This document shows, piece by piece, positions 34,787-42,777 of a DNA stretch of 64,000 nt (positions are counted from its first letter, which is position 1; each line of letters starts with the position of its first letter). The notes below the pieces were generated by a model. That model was given only the letters and a program-made list of their open reading frames with translations. It ran no database searches and had not been told where the DNA came from. The translations under genes and the position numbers were made by a program. The DNA lies in NCBI RefSeq assembly GCF_004360225.1, contig NZ_SNUA01000001.1, positions 124,001 through 188,000 of the forward strand, in the 5' to 3' direction. Source of the DNA: Alcanivorax sp. 24. Its GTDB lineage: Bacteria > Pseudomonadota > Gammaproteobacteria > Pseudomonadales > Alcanivoracaceae.

Positions 34787-36687
34787 TCAGGCAATTCCTC
34801 CAGCTTGGCGATTACCGCATCCGCCAGTCGCGCCAGTGATTCAGGCATGTCGTCGCGAAGTTCCTCGTCACTCAACTGGGCCAGAGCATCAATGTGGGCC
34901 GCTGGCTTGCTGCCTAGCTTGAAACGCTTGTGATAGGTCTTGAAAAGTGCGCGTTCATCGTCATCGTACTGTGCTGCGTCGAAATGGCTATCGCCGAGAA
35001 CGGCTTTGACCGTGGTTTCACTCGGTGGATTAGACTCGACACCGTACTCATCGGGAAACGAGAGTAACATCGCGAAGTCGAGGTCCAGTGGATAGGAGAA
35101 AAAAACGTCTCGATTCTCCAGTTTTTCAAGGTAGTTGAGATAGCTACGAACCTTCTCTTTTGCATCGTTCCAAGCGGGAATTCCATGGTCCGGTGGGAGC
35201 TTTTTGGCAGGAGCGTATTCGCCTAACTGATCGTTGACGTACTTGATCCGCCCCCAGCCCCCTTGATGCCGGGCGACATCCAAGTCGAGCAGAGTGAGAT
35301 AGGGGATTTCAAGAGCCGAGAGCAGGCGCCAGAAGTGATTGACATGGCGACCGCCCAGAGGCGCCACGGTTACAGCAGACTCATCGACTGGAATACCTTT
35401 GGCACGCAGGATGCGGGGCAGAACGATTTCCTCGCTATCACCTTCTCCAAGAATAACCAGCCGGGAGAAATAAATTTCGGGATATGCCTGCACGGCTTCG
35501 CGGACAAACTTGTGGGCTTCATCGGTTCTTTTCGGTAAGCGAATGCGCGTGGTCTTGGTAGTTCGCTCGCTGGTGAGCCGCAAGTAGCGTATGTGCCTAG
35601 GATTGACTCGCCGAAGCATGGAAGGTGCATGGGTGGCGATCAGAGCTTGGGCATCTTCGTTACTCGTCATAGTGACCAGAGCATTCACGATTCTTCCCAA
35701 ATAGTGAGGTGAGAGACTGTTCTCAGGCTCTTCAAGGGCGACGATCGTAAACACCGGGGGACGCAACTTATCCGGGTCGAAGGTATCATCGTCACCGGCA
35801 AGGACCGCACGCCCGATTGACTGTGCCGAAAGCACCAGTGACAGATAGAGCATGGACTTCTGGCCATCACTTAGCCTGGAAAAATCGACCAATTCTTCGT
35901 CATGTCCAGGAGAGAATGAAACGGACAGGTGCCGTAATAAGGCTTCGATTTCGGATGCGACGAAGGTGATTTGGGGGTCGGCGAAGAAGCTGCCTTTGTG
36001 CAAGGTGCCCCAGGTTGTCTGCAGGCTCTCGCTCAGAGTTGCGATTGATGGATTGCCCGCGAGGCTTTCACTGATTTTGTCTGTGAAGCCTTTGATTTCT
36101 TCTCGCTCATTCTCCCAGTTTACGGCTCTTAGCATACGGCCAAGCAGAGCATTGGCGCTGTAGGCGATGTGATCAGCGGGATCTCGTCGTGCAGGTAGGT
36201 AATGAACCTGCACATGGTTGCGTTCCGCTCGCGTAACCTGTGCTGTCGTGAGGGGAGAGCCATCGGCATCGAGATCCAATACATGAACCAGGGTTTCCTC
36301 GATGTCACCATTCACGCCCATCGTGGCGTCCAGGCGATATCGGACACGGGGTGGACCATCGGCGGAGTCCAGCCGCATATGGCCGAAATGGGGAGCTATC
36401 GTTGCGACATCATCGTCATCTTCAAGTTCGGGAAAGATAAAGTCGGCTTCGATCCAGAGCTGCCGCTCTTCAGGAGCTTCCTCTTCGTCATAGGGAACGT
36501 GGAAGTCTGACCGCCGGATGCGCCGTAGCGAGGGATCGAAGGCAAACAAGCGGCACAACGCCTGAAGTGCTGCCGTCTTGCCTGAACCGTTCGGGCCGAT
36601 CAGATAGGTGATGTCGTTGAGGGGCAGTTCAGTGGGCTCCGGCCCGAACGACTGAAAGCTGAATAGCCGGATGCTCTGTAATTTCAT
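34783..36687 (-). CDS. OLD-family ATP-dependent endonuclease (GajA-like)
   Basis: 634 residues. The N-terminal ABC-type ATPase has Walker A GPNGSGKT (31-38), the signature LSDGQKSMLYLSL and Walker B FTIVALEEPENSLSPHYL, with a switch histidine in ALIATHAPS. The C-terminal TOPRIM nuclease domain has VILGEGDSEEIVLPRIL (catalytic glutamate) and LTLLDLDVAR (DxD). OLD nucleases cut DNA; in Gabija GajA is kept inactive by nucleotides and released on phage infection (known). It is translationally coupled to the helicase gene, and an XRE regulator lies directly upstream on the same strand. Confidence 0.85.
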   Translation of the reverse strand: MKLQSIRLFSFQSFGPEPTELPLNDITYLIGPNGSGKTAALQALCRLFAFDPSLRRIRRSDFHVPYDEEEAPEERQLWIEADFIFPELEDDDDVATIAPHFGHMRLDSADGPPRVRYRLDATMGVNGDIEETLVHVLDLDADGSPLTTAQVTRAERNHVQVHYLPARRDPADHIAYSANALLGRMLRAVNWENEREEIKGFTDKISESLAGNPSIATLSESLQTTWGTLHKGSFFADPQITFVASEIEALLRHLSVSFSPGHDEELVDFSRLSDGQKSMLYLSLVLSAQSIGRAVLAGDDDTFDPDKLRPPVFTIVALEEPENSLSPHYLGRIVNALVTMTSNEDAQALIATHAPSMLRRVNPRHIRYLRLTSERTTKTTRIRLPKRTDEAHKFVREAVQAYPEIYFSRLVILGEGDSEEIVLPRILRAKGIPVDESAVTVAPLGGRHVNHFWRLLSALEIPYLTLLDLDVARHQGGWGRIKYVNDQLGEYAPAKKLPPDHGIPAWNDAKEKVRSYLNYLEKLENRDVFFSYPLDLDFAMLLSFPDEYGVESNPPSETTVKAVLGDSHFDAAQYDDDERALFKTYHKRFKLGSKPAAHIDALAQLSDEELRDDMPESLARLADAVIAKLEELPE

Positions 36688-36786
36688 GTGACGCGTTATT
36701 CCTCTGTTTTATATGGCATTTTACGACAGCGATCACTAAGTTACAGACAACAACCAAGCTATGGCTCATCATTAGCCTGTTTGAAG

Positions 36787-37080
36787 CTAACTTTTTGCAT
36801 CGTTAATGATTTCACGCAGTTCGAGCTGTATCTGCTGGAGAAGTTGATCAACCTTATGCGGATTGTCGCCACTATAGGCCAGCGTCAGCAGCGTCAAGGG
36901 GTGAACTTCCATCACCTCACACAACTCAGCCAACTTACTGAGGGTTGGGCTTTTCAGGTCGCGCTCCAGGGTACTCAGGTAGGTGCGGCTGGACACGTCG
37001 GAGAAGGCTTCCTGGCTCAAGCCACGCGCCTTTCTGACGGCCTTCAATGCCTTCGCCAATGAGTACTGTTCTGCCACCAA
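36787..37080 (-). CDS. XRE-family helix-turn-helix regulator
   Basis: 97 residues. The HTH LAKALKAVRKARGLSQEAFSDVSSRTYLSTLERDLKSPTLSKLAELCEVMEVHPLTLLTLA is complete. A TTG start at 37080 was chosen because GAGGGG lies six bases upstream. A GTG at 37077 is the alternative, and the more distant TTG at 37101 would lie before that ribosome-binding site. It precedes the OLD/UvrD pair on the same strand by about 100 bases and probably controls it. A palindrome CCCTATAGGG (37119-37128) just upstream is a candidate operator. Confidence 0.75.
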   Translation of the reverse strand: MVAEQYSLAKALKAVRKARGLSQEAFSDVSSRTYLSTLERDLKSPTLSKLAELCEVMEVHPLTLLTLAYSGDNPHKVDQLLQQIQLELREIINDAKS

Positions 37081-37362
37081 TGGTTTCCCCTCAAAAACCA
37101 AGATGACAGCCTATTGCGCCCTATAGGGCTACAATCTATAGTGTTCATTTGGTGTTGCTCTGTATTTTCGTGCCTTTACGGAAATCCGCTTTTGCGGATA
37201 GTGTGCAATCTGGGGAACCGTATCCGTGCCTTTCCTGACTTATGCCAATGCGCTTTCACGCTTCCACGTTTCCGTGGGTTCGTGGTGTTCCGTTTTGGTG
37301 CGTTTGCACGCAAGTGGGGATGCGGTTCGGCGATTCTTTGCCTTCGTGGTGGATAGACGGTC
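37081..37362. promoter_or_regulatory. Divergent control region of the XRE gene and DUF2958
   Basis: It contains the palindrome CCCTATAGGG (37119-37128) with a second CTATAG about ten bases on, and the hairpin ATCCGC-TTTT-GCGGAT (about 37186-37201). No gene is seen. These are plausible operator and leader elements; none can be assigned with certainty. Confidence 0.4.
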
Positions 37363-37692
37363 ATGAGGCCACTCATCACCGACGCGGAGCGCGTGGCACT
37401 GCTTGCCAACGATCAGGGCGCCGACCCGGTGCCAGTCGTACGCTTATTCACCCCGGATGCACACGCTACCTGGCTGCTGGCCTCCCTCGATCCCGCCGAC
37501 GGCGACACGGCCCATGGTCTGATCGACCTGGGGATCGGAATGCCCGAGCTGGGAACGGTAAAACTCTCCGATCTGGCGTCCTTCGTCGGGCCGCATGGAC
37601 AACCCGTGATGCGCGATCGCTACTTCCAGCCGGTACGACGGCTATCGGAATATCTGTGGTTGGCCGAGGAAAACGGTTCGATCACCGACTGA
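37363..37692 (+). CDS. DUF2958 domain protein
   Basis: 109 residues. MRPLITDAERVALLANDQGADPVPVVRLFTPDAHATWLLASLDPADGDTAHGLIDLGIGMPELGTVKLSDL is the DUF2958 core, with RDRYFQPVRRLSEYLWLA near the C terminus. The family is a small conserved gene of Tn4371-type and related elements, of unknown function. The downstream 321 bases to the DUF2285 gene hold a CCAGACCG-TAC-CGGTCTGG hairpin (37738-37756) and no gene. Confidence 0.82.
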   Translation: MRPLITDAERVALLANDQGADPVPVVRLFTPDAHATWLLASLDPADGDTAHGLIDLGIGMPELGTVKLSDLASFVGPHGQPVMRDRYFQPVRRLSEYLWLAEENGSITD

Positions 37693-38013
37693 ACCACCAC
37701 CCCAGTGGCGGCCCACCGTGTCTTTTTGGGTCTGACTCCAGACCGTACCGGTCTGGATGGGCGACTTTGCACCGATGAAGTGCATAGCTGATCCAAACAG
37801 TCATGATGCCCGGCGCGGCTTTTGGCAGGCTGGCCAATACGGCACGCCATTTTGAGGCGAGCCGTCGTCGCATTCGGACGAAACCAGAAACGCACCGGAG
37901 CCAATCGGTCTTGACGCTGACAGTTTATCGTTTCCCTCATGACGTTTCGATGATCGCTCCATAGCGCGCCTGTCTGCCGTGGCGACGTACCTCGAGCCGA
38001 GGGAGGTTGCGCC

Positions 38014-38805
38014 ATGGCTGATCCCAGCGCCCCGTCCTGGTATCCGACGGCGGCCTATCTTTACGTCCTGCACCTGGATGGTCCGGCGCTGGCTTGGGAA
38101 TACCTGCGCCGCCACCCTGACTACCGCCAGGATTGGCGTCGTCGCCGACCGGATGCGGGGCATCGCTGGGGACTGCGCCTGCTGGAAAACCCGGCCCTGG
38201 ATGCGCGCGACGCGCACCCCGCCTGGTTTCCCGACCATGATGCCGTGCTTCAACTCTACCCGGATGCCGACCCACCGTCCGACGCGGCAGCCTTCACGCT
38301 TTGGCACCTTCCGGGTTACAAGTACCTGATCCACGATGGCCAGCGTTTACTGTTGGTAAGCCGCTGGGCGGGTGGTTGCCTGCGATTCGCGTTGGCGCCG
38401 GACTTGGCCGACGGCATGGCTTACGTCTACGCCGTCCGTGCCAGCGACACCTCCCTGGCACGTTGTCAGGCGCTGTCGGCCTCCCTGAATCAGTTGGCTG
38501 CCGCCATCAGCATGCTCCCCGTGGCGCTGACACGACCGCGGCCCTCCCTGTCGAACTTGCTGGAACTGCACACCTTGCAGGCGCTCGACGCCACCCTGGC
38601 CGGTGCGTCCTTGCGCGAGGTGGCCGAAGGGCTGTTCGGTGCTGATGTCGTCGCGGACGACTGGCACGCCGACAGCGCCTTGCGTGCCCGCGTGCGTCGC
38701 TTGGTACGCCGGGGCAATAGCCTGATGCACGGCGGCTATCGCTGCCTGGCACAGCTTCCACTCGTTGAACAGGGACGTGCGGCGGTGCCCGCAAAACGTC
38801 CCTGA
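38014..38805 (+). CDS. DUF2285 domain regulator-like protein
   Basis: 263 residues. The N-terminal DUF6499-like segment (WYPTAAYLYVLHLDGPALAWEYLRRHPDYRQDW) is followed by a central region with FTLWHLPGYKYLIHDGQRLLLVS and a C-terminal DUF2285 HTH-like domain (SLREVAEGLFGADVVADDWHADSALRARVRRLVRRGNSLMHGGYRCL). These proteins sit upstream of the AlpA-like/repA genes in Tn4371-type ICEs and are thought to regulate transfer. Good family match; the exact role is unknown. Confidence 0.83.
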   Translation: MADPSAPSWYPTAAYLYVLHLDGPALAWEYLRRHPDYRQDWRRRRPDAGHRWGLRLLENPALDARDAHPAWFPDHDAVLQLYPDADPPSDAAAFTLWHLPGYKYLIHDGQRLLLVSRWAGGCLRFALAPDLADGMAYVYAVRASDTSLARCQALSASLNQLAAAISMLPVALTRPRPSLSNLLELHTLQALDATLAGASLREVAEGLFGADVVADDWHADSALRARVRRLVRRGNSLMHGGYRCLAQLPLVEQGRAAVPAKRP

Positions 38806-38888
38806 GCAAGCATCTCGCGTTGCTTGAGACTGCCTCCATCCGGTCGCGCTGTGTGGCCGGACGTTTTCAACCGATGGAGGTGCCTCCC

Positions 38889-39173
38889 ATGCGACCCGCT
38901 CCCTTGCGGCCTGCTGTTGCCGCTACTGATACGCCCGCGCAGCCCCAACGCTACCTGACCAACGACGAAGCCGCCGAATATCTGCGCCTGTCACCGCGCA
39001 CGCTGGAAAAACAGCGCGTGATTGGCGGTGGCCCCAAGTTTCGCAAGTTCGGCCGCCGCGTCATGTACGCCGTAGCCGATCTCGACGCCTGGGCCGATGC
39101 TCGCAGCTACGAGGCCACGTCCGATCCCGAATACGCCGAACGCCACGCGGGTGACTACCGTGATGGCCGCTGA
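38889..39173 (+). CDS. AlpA/excisionase-like helix-turn-helix protein
   Basis: 94 residues from ATG 38889, eight bases behind GGAGG. An earlier in-frame ATG exists but lies in front of that site. The HTH is RYLTNDEAAEYLRLSPRTLEKQRVIGGGPKFRKFGRRVMYAVADLDAWADARSY, the MerR-like fold of AlpA and Xis proteins. It may act as an excisionase or as a regulator of repA, which follows after 14 bases. Confidence 0.8.
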   Translation: MRPAPLRPAVAATDTPAQPQRYLTNDEAAEYLRLSPRTLEKQRVIGGGPKFRKFGRRVMYAVADLDAWADARSYEATSDPEYAERHAGDYRDGR

Positions 39174-39187
39174 TCGGCGGCGAGCCG

Positions 39188-40054
39188 GTGGCCATCGTCA
39201 TGCCCGGCCCATCGCTGCCGCCCCGGCAGCAGCCAGCGCAACGGGAACAGCTCGACCTGTTCCGCGCACTGCCGGGCGAGGACATGGCGCCACGCGATGC
39301 CCAGGACCTGATGGCTTATCCTTTCTTCTCGCTGGCCAAGTCACGGCGCACCGCGCCGATCGACTTCCGCAGTTGCAACATCACTCTGCGTGTGGAAGGC
39401 ACCCAGGAACACGGCATCGCCACCATCTGGGACGCCGACATCCTGATCTGGGTTGCCAGCCAAATCGTGGAAGCCCGCGATGCGGGTATTCAGCCGTCAC
39501 GCCGGATGCAGGCCACGCCCTACGAGATCTTGCGCTTCATCCGGCGCGGCACCTCGCTGCGCGATTACCAGCGCCTCAAGGCCGCTCTCGACCGGTTGCA
39601 ATCGACCACGGTGGCCACCTCCATTCGCGAGACCACCGGGCGGCGTCTGCACCGATTTTCCTGGATCAACGAGTGGAAAGAACTGGCCGATGCCAACGGC
39701 AAGCCGCTGGGCATCGAGCTGATCCTGCCGGACTGGTTCTATGCGGGCGTACTCGATGCCGCCCTGGTGCTCACCATCGACCCGACGTATTTCCGGCTCA
39801 CCGGCGGCATCGAGCGCTGGCTGTACCGGCTAGTGCGCAAGCATGGCGGTCGGCAGGCAAACGGTTGGCAGTTCGATATCCCTTACCTGTATCGCAAGTC
39901 CGGCAGCCTGGCGCAGCCGCGCGATTTTGCCCGCGACCTGCGCCTTCTGGTGGCAAAGCAGTCACTTCCCGGTTACGAATTATCCATCGAACGTTGGCCC
40001 GGCGAACCGGAGATTCTTGCCTTCCGGCCCGTGCCGCAAACGGCACGGGGATAA
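39188..40054 (+). CDS. repA: Replication initiator RepA of the element
   Basis: 288 residues (GTG start; an ATG follows four codons later). The middle DLMAYPFFSLAKSRRTAPIDFRSCNITLRVEG, TIWDADILIWVASQI, LRDYQRLKAALDRLQSTTVATSIR and RLTGGIERWLYRLVRKHGG match plasmid-type RepA (PF10134). It is directly followed by three iteron-like repeats, an AT-rich stretch and parA, so it probably drives replication of the excised circular element, as proposed for other Tn4371-like ICEs. Confidence 0.87.
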   Translation: MAIVMPGPSLPPRQQPAQREQLDLFRALPGEDMAPRDAQDLMAYPFFSLAKSRRTAPIDFRSCNITLRVEGTQEHGIATIWDADILIWVASQIVEARDAGIQPSRRMQATPYEILRFIRRGTSLRDYQRLKAALDRLQSTTVATSIRETTGRRLHRFSWINEWKELADANGKPLGIELILPDWFYAGVLDAALVLTIDPTYFRLTGGIERWLYRLVRKHGGRQANGWQFDIPYLYRKSGSLAQPRDFARDLRLLVAKQSLPGYELSIERWPGEPEILAFRPVPQTARG

Positions 40055-40086
40055 GTCGGGGGATAGCAGCAGAACAAGCTGTGAAT

Positions 40087-40273
40087 GGGCTCGTGCTATC
40101 GGGCGCGCGAGGACTCGTGCTATCAGGCGCACCGATATCGTGCTATCAGGCGCGCAAACTGAACCTAACGTTATGGGTGGTAAGGTTTTTTTCGGTCCTT
40201 AACTTAATATCTAACTTAAAAACTTATCTAACCAATAATAATAAACAGCTATTGATGCGGTGGATAACCGCCA
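40087..40273. other. Candidate replication origin (iterons, AT-rich region, DnaA box)
   Basis: TCGTGCTATC(G/A)GGCGC is repeated at 40091-40106, 40115-40130 and 40138-40153 (spacing 24 and 23). An AT-rich stretch (about 40190-40256) with repeated TAACTTA / AACTTA words follows, then a sequence whose complement reads TTATCCACC (40259-40267), one base from the DnaA box. Its position just behind repA and before parA fits an oriV. Confidence 0.65.
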
Positions 40274-40340
40274 ACCCGCAACGGCCAATGCGTTTTTCAG
40301 GCCGTTCATGGTGTGGCTTTCCTGCAAGGAGGGCTACGCC

Positions 40341-40979
40341 ATGATCGTCGCTTTGCTCAATCAGAAAGGCGGCGTGGGCAAGACCACGCTGGCCACGCAC
40401 ATTGCCGGCGAACTCGCGATACGTGGCCAGAACGTCATCCTGCTGGATGCTGACCCGCAGGGTTCATCGCTGGACTGGACGCAGCGCCGAAGCCAGCAAG
40501 GCTTGCCCAGGTTGTTCAGTGCCGTCGGGCTCGCCCGTGAAACGGTGCATCAGGAGGCACCTGAACTCGCCAGGCGAGCCGATCACGTCGTCATAGACGG
40601 ACCACCCAGGATCGCCGCTCTGGCGCGCTCCGCGCTGTTGGCGGCTGAGCGTGTACTGATCCCGGTACAGCCCAGCCCCTACGATCTGTGGGCCAGTGCC
40701 GAGATGGTGGCACTGGTTCGTGAGGCTCAAGTGTTCCGTCCGCAGCTCATGGCGGCTTTCGCCATCAACCGACGCGTCAGTACCACGGTGATCGGGCGTG
40801 AAGCCCGGCAGGCATTAGCGGAACAACCGCTGCCTGCTTTGCGCGCCGAGGTACGCCAACGCATCGTCTTTGCCGACAGCGTGGCCGCTGGCCGCCTGGC
40901 GCGCGAAACAGCACCGGACAGCATCGCCGCACGTGAAATCACGGCGCTGGTGGATGAACTGCTGCGGTGGCCGTTATGA
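40341..40979 (+). CDS. parA: ParA-family partition ATPase
   Basis: 212 residues from ATG 40341, behind AAGGAGGG. It has the deviant Walker A KGGVGKTT (9-16), LLDADPQGSSLDW and VVIDGPPR motifs of the ParA/MinD superfamily. It should move the element's circular form during division together with a small DNA-binding partner. The next gene, a ribbon-helix-helix-like protein, starts inside its stop codon and is the likely partner. It is part of the repA-parA replication and maintenance block. Confidence 0.92.
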   Translation: MIVALLNQKGGVGKTTLATHIAGELAIRGQNVILLDADPQGSSLDWTQRRSQQGLPRLFSAVGLARETVHQEAPELARRADHVVIDGPPRIAALARSALLAAERVLIPVQPSPYDLWASAEMVALVREAQVFRPQLMAAFAINRRVSTTVIGREARQALAEQPLPALRAEVRQRIVFADSVAAGRLARETAPDSIAAREITALVDELLRWPL

Positions 40980-41227
40980 GCAAGGCACGCAGCAAACGCG
41001 TCGGCATCGGTGCGCGCCCACCCGCCAATCCACAGGCGGAGGCCTGGATTCGCCAGGGTGACGCCGATGCTCTCAACAAGGGCGACCTCTACACCGCACG
41101 CCTGACCCTCGACATCACGCCCGCGATGCGGGCGCGCATCAAGGTCTCGGCCTTCACGCAGGGAGTGACCGTGGCCGAGTTACTGCGCGCCTTGCTGGAA
41201 CGAGAGTTCCCGGAGACCCCATCATGA
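40976..41227 (+). CDS. Small ribbon-helix-helix-like partner of ParA
   Basis: 83 residues. The C-terminal ARLTLDITPAMRARIKVSAFTQGVTVAELLRALLEREFPE has the strand plus two helices of a ribbon-helix-helix protein. It overlaps parA and the next gene by four bases each, so it is in the same operon. A role as centromere-binding partition protein is inferred from position. Confidence 0.75.
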   Translation: MSKARSKRVGIGARPPANPQAEAWIRQGDADALNKGDLYTARLTLDITPAMRARIKVSAFTQGVTVAELLRALLEREFPETPS

Positions 41228-41757
41228 ACACACAGCCTTCGGCGATGCCGGTTGCATTGTCACCACCACTAGCCACGCTCCCCGATCAAGCAGACAACCT
41301 GCCACTGACGCAAGTCTCGCTGGCCTACATCGAATCGCGCTTCAAGCTCTACCTGCGCTTCGGCGAACCCGAACGCGTCATCCGATTCGATCGCTGGCGG
41401 CGTGTGGCGGTGTTCCTGCCTGGTGCCATATTCTGCCGCATCCGTTGGCAGGCCAACGACTACGGCACCGTGCGTTGGCAGCTCATGGTGATGCAGGCTG
41501 GCCCGCCACTGGATGCCATGCAGCGCATCCCTGGCGTGCAGCCCGGAGCACGCCTGCTGCTGCACACTGAAGGCGACCCCATCGTGCGCACTGTGCTGGA
41601 ACGCATTGATGCCATCGAGGCACTGGGTATTGCACCGGCAACGGCGTCGCCCGCGTACTGGCGTACGCTCGCCAATCGGCTCGCTGCGCGTTTGCCATTG
41701 CCCGAATACTCTGCCGAGCGGCACGCCGCCTGGCTGGCCGGGAGGGCGTTGCCATGA
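41224..41757 (+). CDS. DUF2840 domain protein
   Basis: 177 residues with LPLTQVSLAYIESRFKLYLRFGEPERVIRFDRWRRVAVFLPGAIFCRIRWQANDYGTVRWQLMVMQA at the core and a C-terminal LPLPEYSAERHAAWLAGR. It belongs to DUF2840, a conserved gene between parA and traF in these elements, of unknown function. It is coupled by 4-bp overlaps to both neighbours. Confidence 0.83.
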   Translation: MNTQPSAMPVALSPPLATLPDQADNLPLTQVSLAYIESRFKLYLRFGEPERVIRFDRWRRVAVFLPGAIFCRIRWQANDYGTVRWQLMVMQAGPPLDAMQRIPGVQPGARLLLHTEGDPIVRTVLERIDAIEALGIAPATASPAYWRTLANRLAARLPLPEYSAERHAAWLAGRALP

Positions 41758-42353
41758 CGGACAATATCAGTGTGACACGCTGCCCTGACGCCGCGCCTCA
41801 TCCTCGCTCGCGCCTGCGTGCTCGCATTGTGTTGGTAGGTTTGTCCCTCTGCGGCCTTGCTGCGCTGGCCTGGGCGTCTTTCGTGCAGCCGCTGCCACGA
41901 CTGATCTACAACCCGTCCGACAGCGTGTCGGTGGGCTGGTATCGCCTCGATCCGCTGCAACACCGGCCCGGCTCGCTGGCACATCGGCTTGAAGTAGGCA
42001 GCATCGTCCTGACCATATTGCCACCAGAAGCCGCCGCGCTGGCCGCGCAGCGCGGTTACCTGCCGGCCCACATTCCGTTGCTGAAACGTGTGGGTGCAGT
42101 CGCACCGCAACACGTATGTCTTATCGCCGATCAGGTACGTATCGACGGTGTACCGGTGGCTACTGTACTGCCTGCTGATCGTATGGGCCGTCCGCTGCCA
42201 ACCTGGCGGCAATGCCGGCAGCTTCGGCCTGGCGAACTCTTCCTCTTGAGCACAACCAACCCGGCGTCGTTCGATAGCCGATATTTCGGGCCGGTCAGCG
42301 CATCCGCCGTGATCGGCATCGCGCATCCCATCTGGCTGGAGGCCCGACCATGA
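41754..42353 (+). CDS. traF: Conjugal transfer signal peptidase TraF (S26 family)
   Basis: 199 residues. One N-terminal membrane helix (about 24-43) is followed by the S26 motif NPSDSVSVGWY, where Ser57 is the nucleophile by alignment with RP4 TraF, and LLKRVGAVAPQ with Lys111 as the general base. The later GELFLLSTTNPASFDSRYFGPV block is typical. In RP4, TraF matures and cyclises the TrbC pilin; a TrbC homologue is encoded at 60,831, so the same role is expected. Confidence 0.9.
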   Translation: MTDNISVTRCPDAAPHPRSRLRARIVLVGLSLCGLAALAWASFVQPLPRLIYNPSDSVSVGWYRLDPLQHRPGSLAHRLEVGSIVLTILPPEAAALAAQRGYLPAHIPLLKRVGAVAPQHVCLIADQVRIDGVPVATVLPADRMGRPLPTWRQCRQLRPGELFLLSTTNPASFDSRYFGPVSASAVIGIAHPIWLEARP

Positions 42354-42777
42354 TAGGTCCTGACTCGCTGCACGTTGCCGTGCATCTTATGGAGCCATCG
42401 GGCGTACCGAGCCGGTGGTTTTCCGCGTGTCGTCACGCGTGCAGTGCGAGCGCATCCGCGCTGCCTTCTCATGTGCAGGCGTCTTGCCTCGAATGCGCCC
42501 GGCCTGCGGCCATTGGCGTGTTCGCTGGCGGGCTGGCTGCAAGCAGCGCAGCGCCGCCGGGCCGCCGCCGCTCTGAGCGTCAGCGAAGGGCAAAGGCGGA
42601 AGGCAAGACAAAAGGGGGCGGCACCTGGCCGTCCGCAAAGTCAGTCTGCACGTGTGGGTGGCGCGGCACATCGTGCCGTTGCCACGGTGCCGCGTCGAGC
42701 GCGAAACCCGCACTGATGTTGAACTGCCCGCGTGCTTTACACGACGGAACACGCCATAGCTTTCTAGTGACACGGCC
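42354..42777. other. 424-bp spacer before the relaxase; candidate oriT region
   Basis: Several frames are open because of high GC content, but none shows family features, so I do not call a gene. It contains many short dyads and lies between traF and the relaxase gene, where the origin of transfer of such elements is often found. The nick site could not be identified. TTCTAGTGACACGG directly precedes the relaxase start. Confidence 0.35.

Noticed and set aside
37693-38013. Possible degraded gene between DUF2958 and DUF2285
   Set aside because: No frame gives family-like protein; only a CCAGACCG/CGGTCTGG hairpin is visible.
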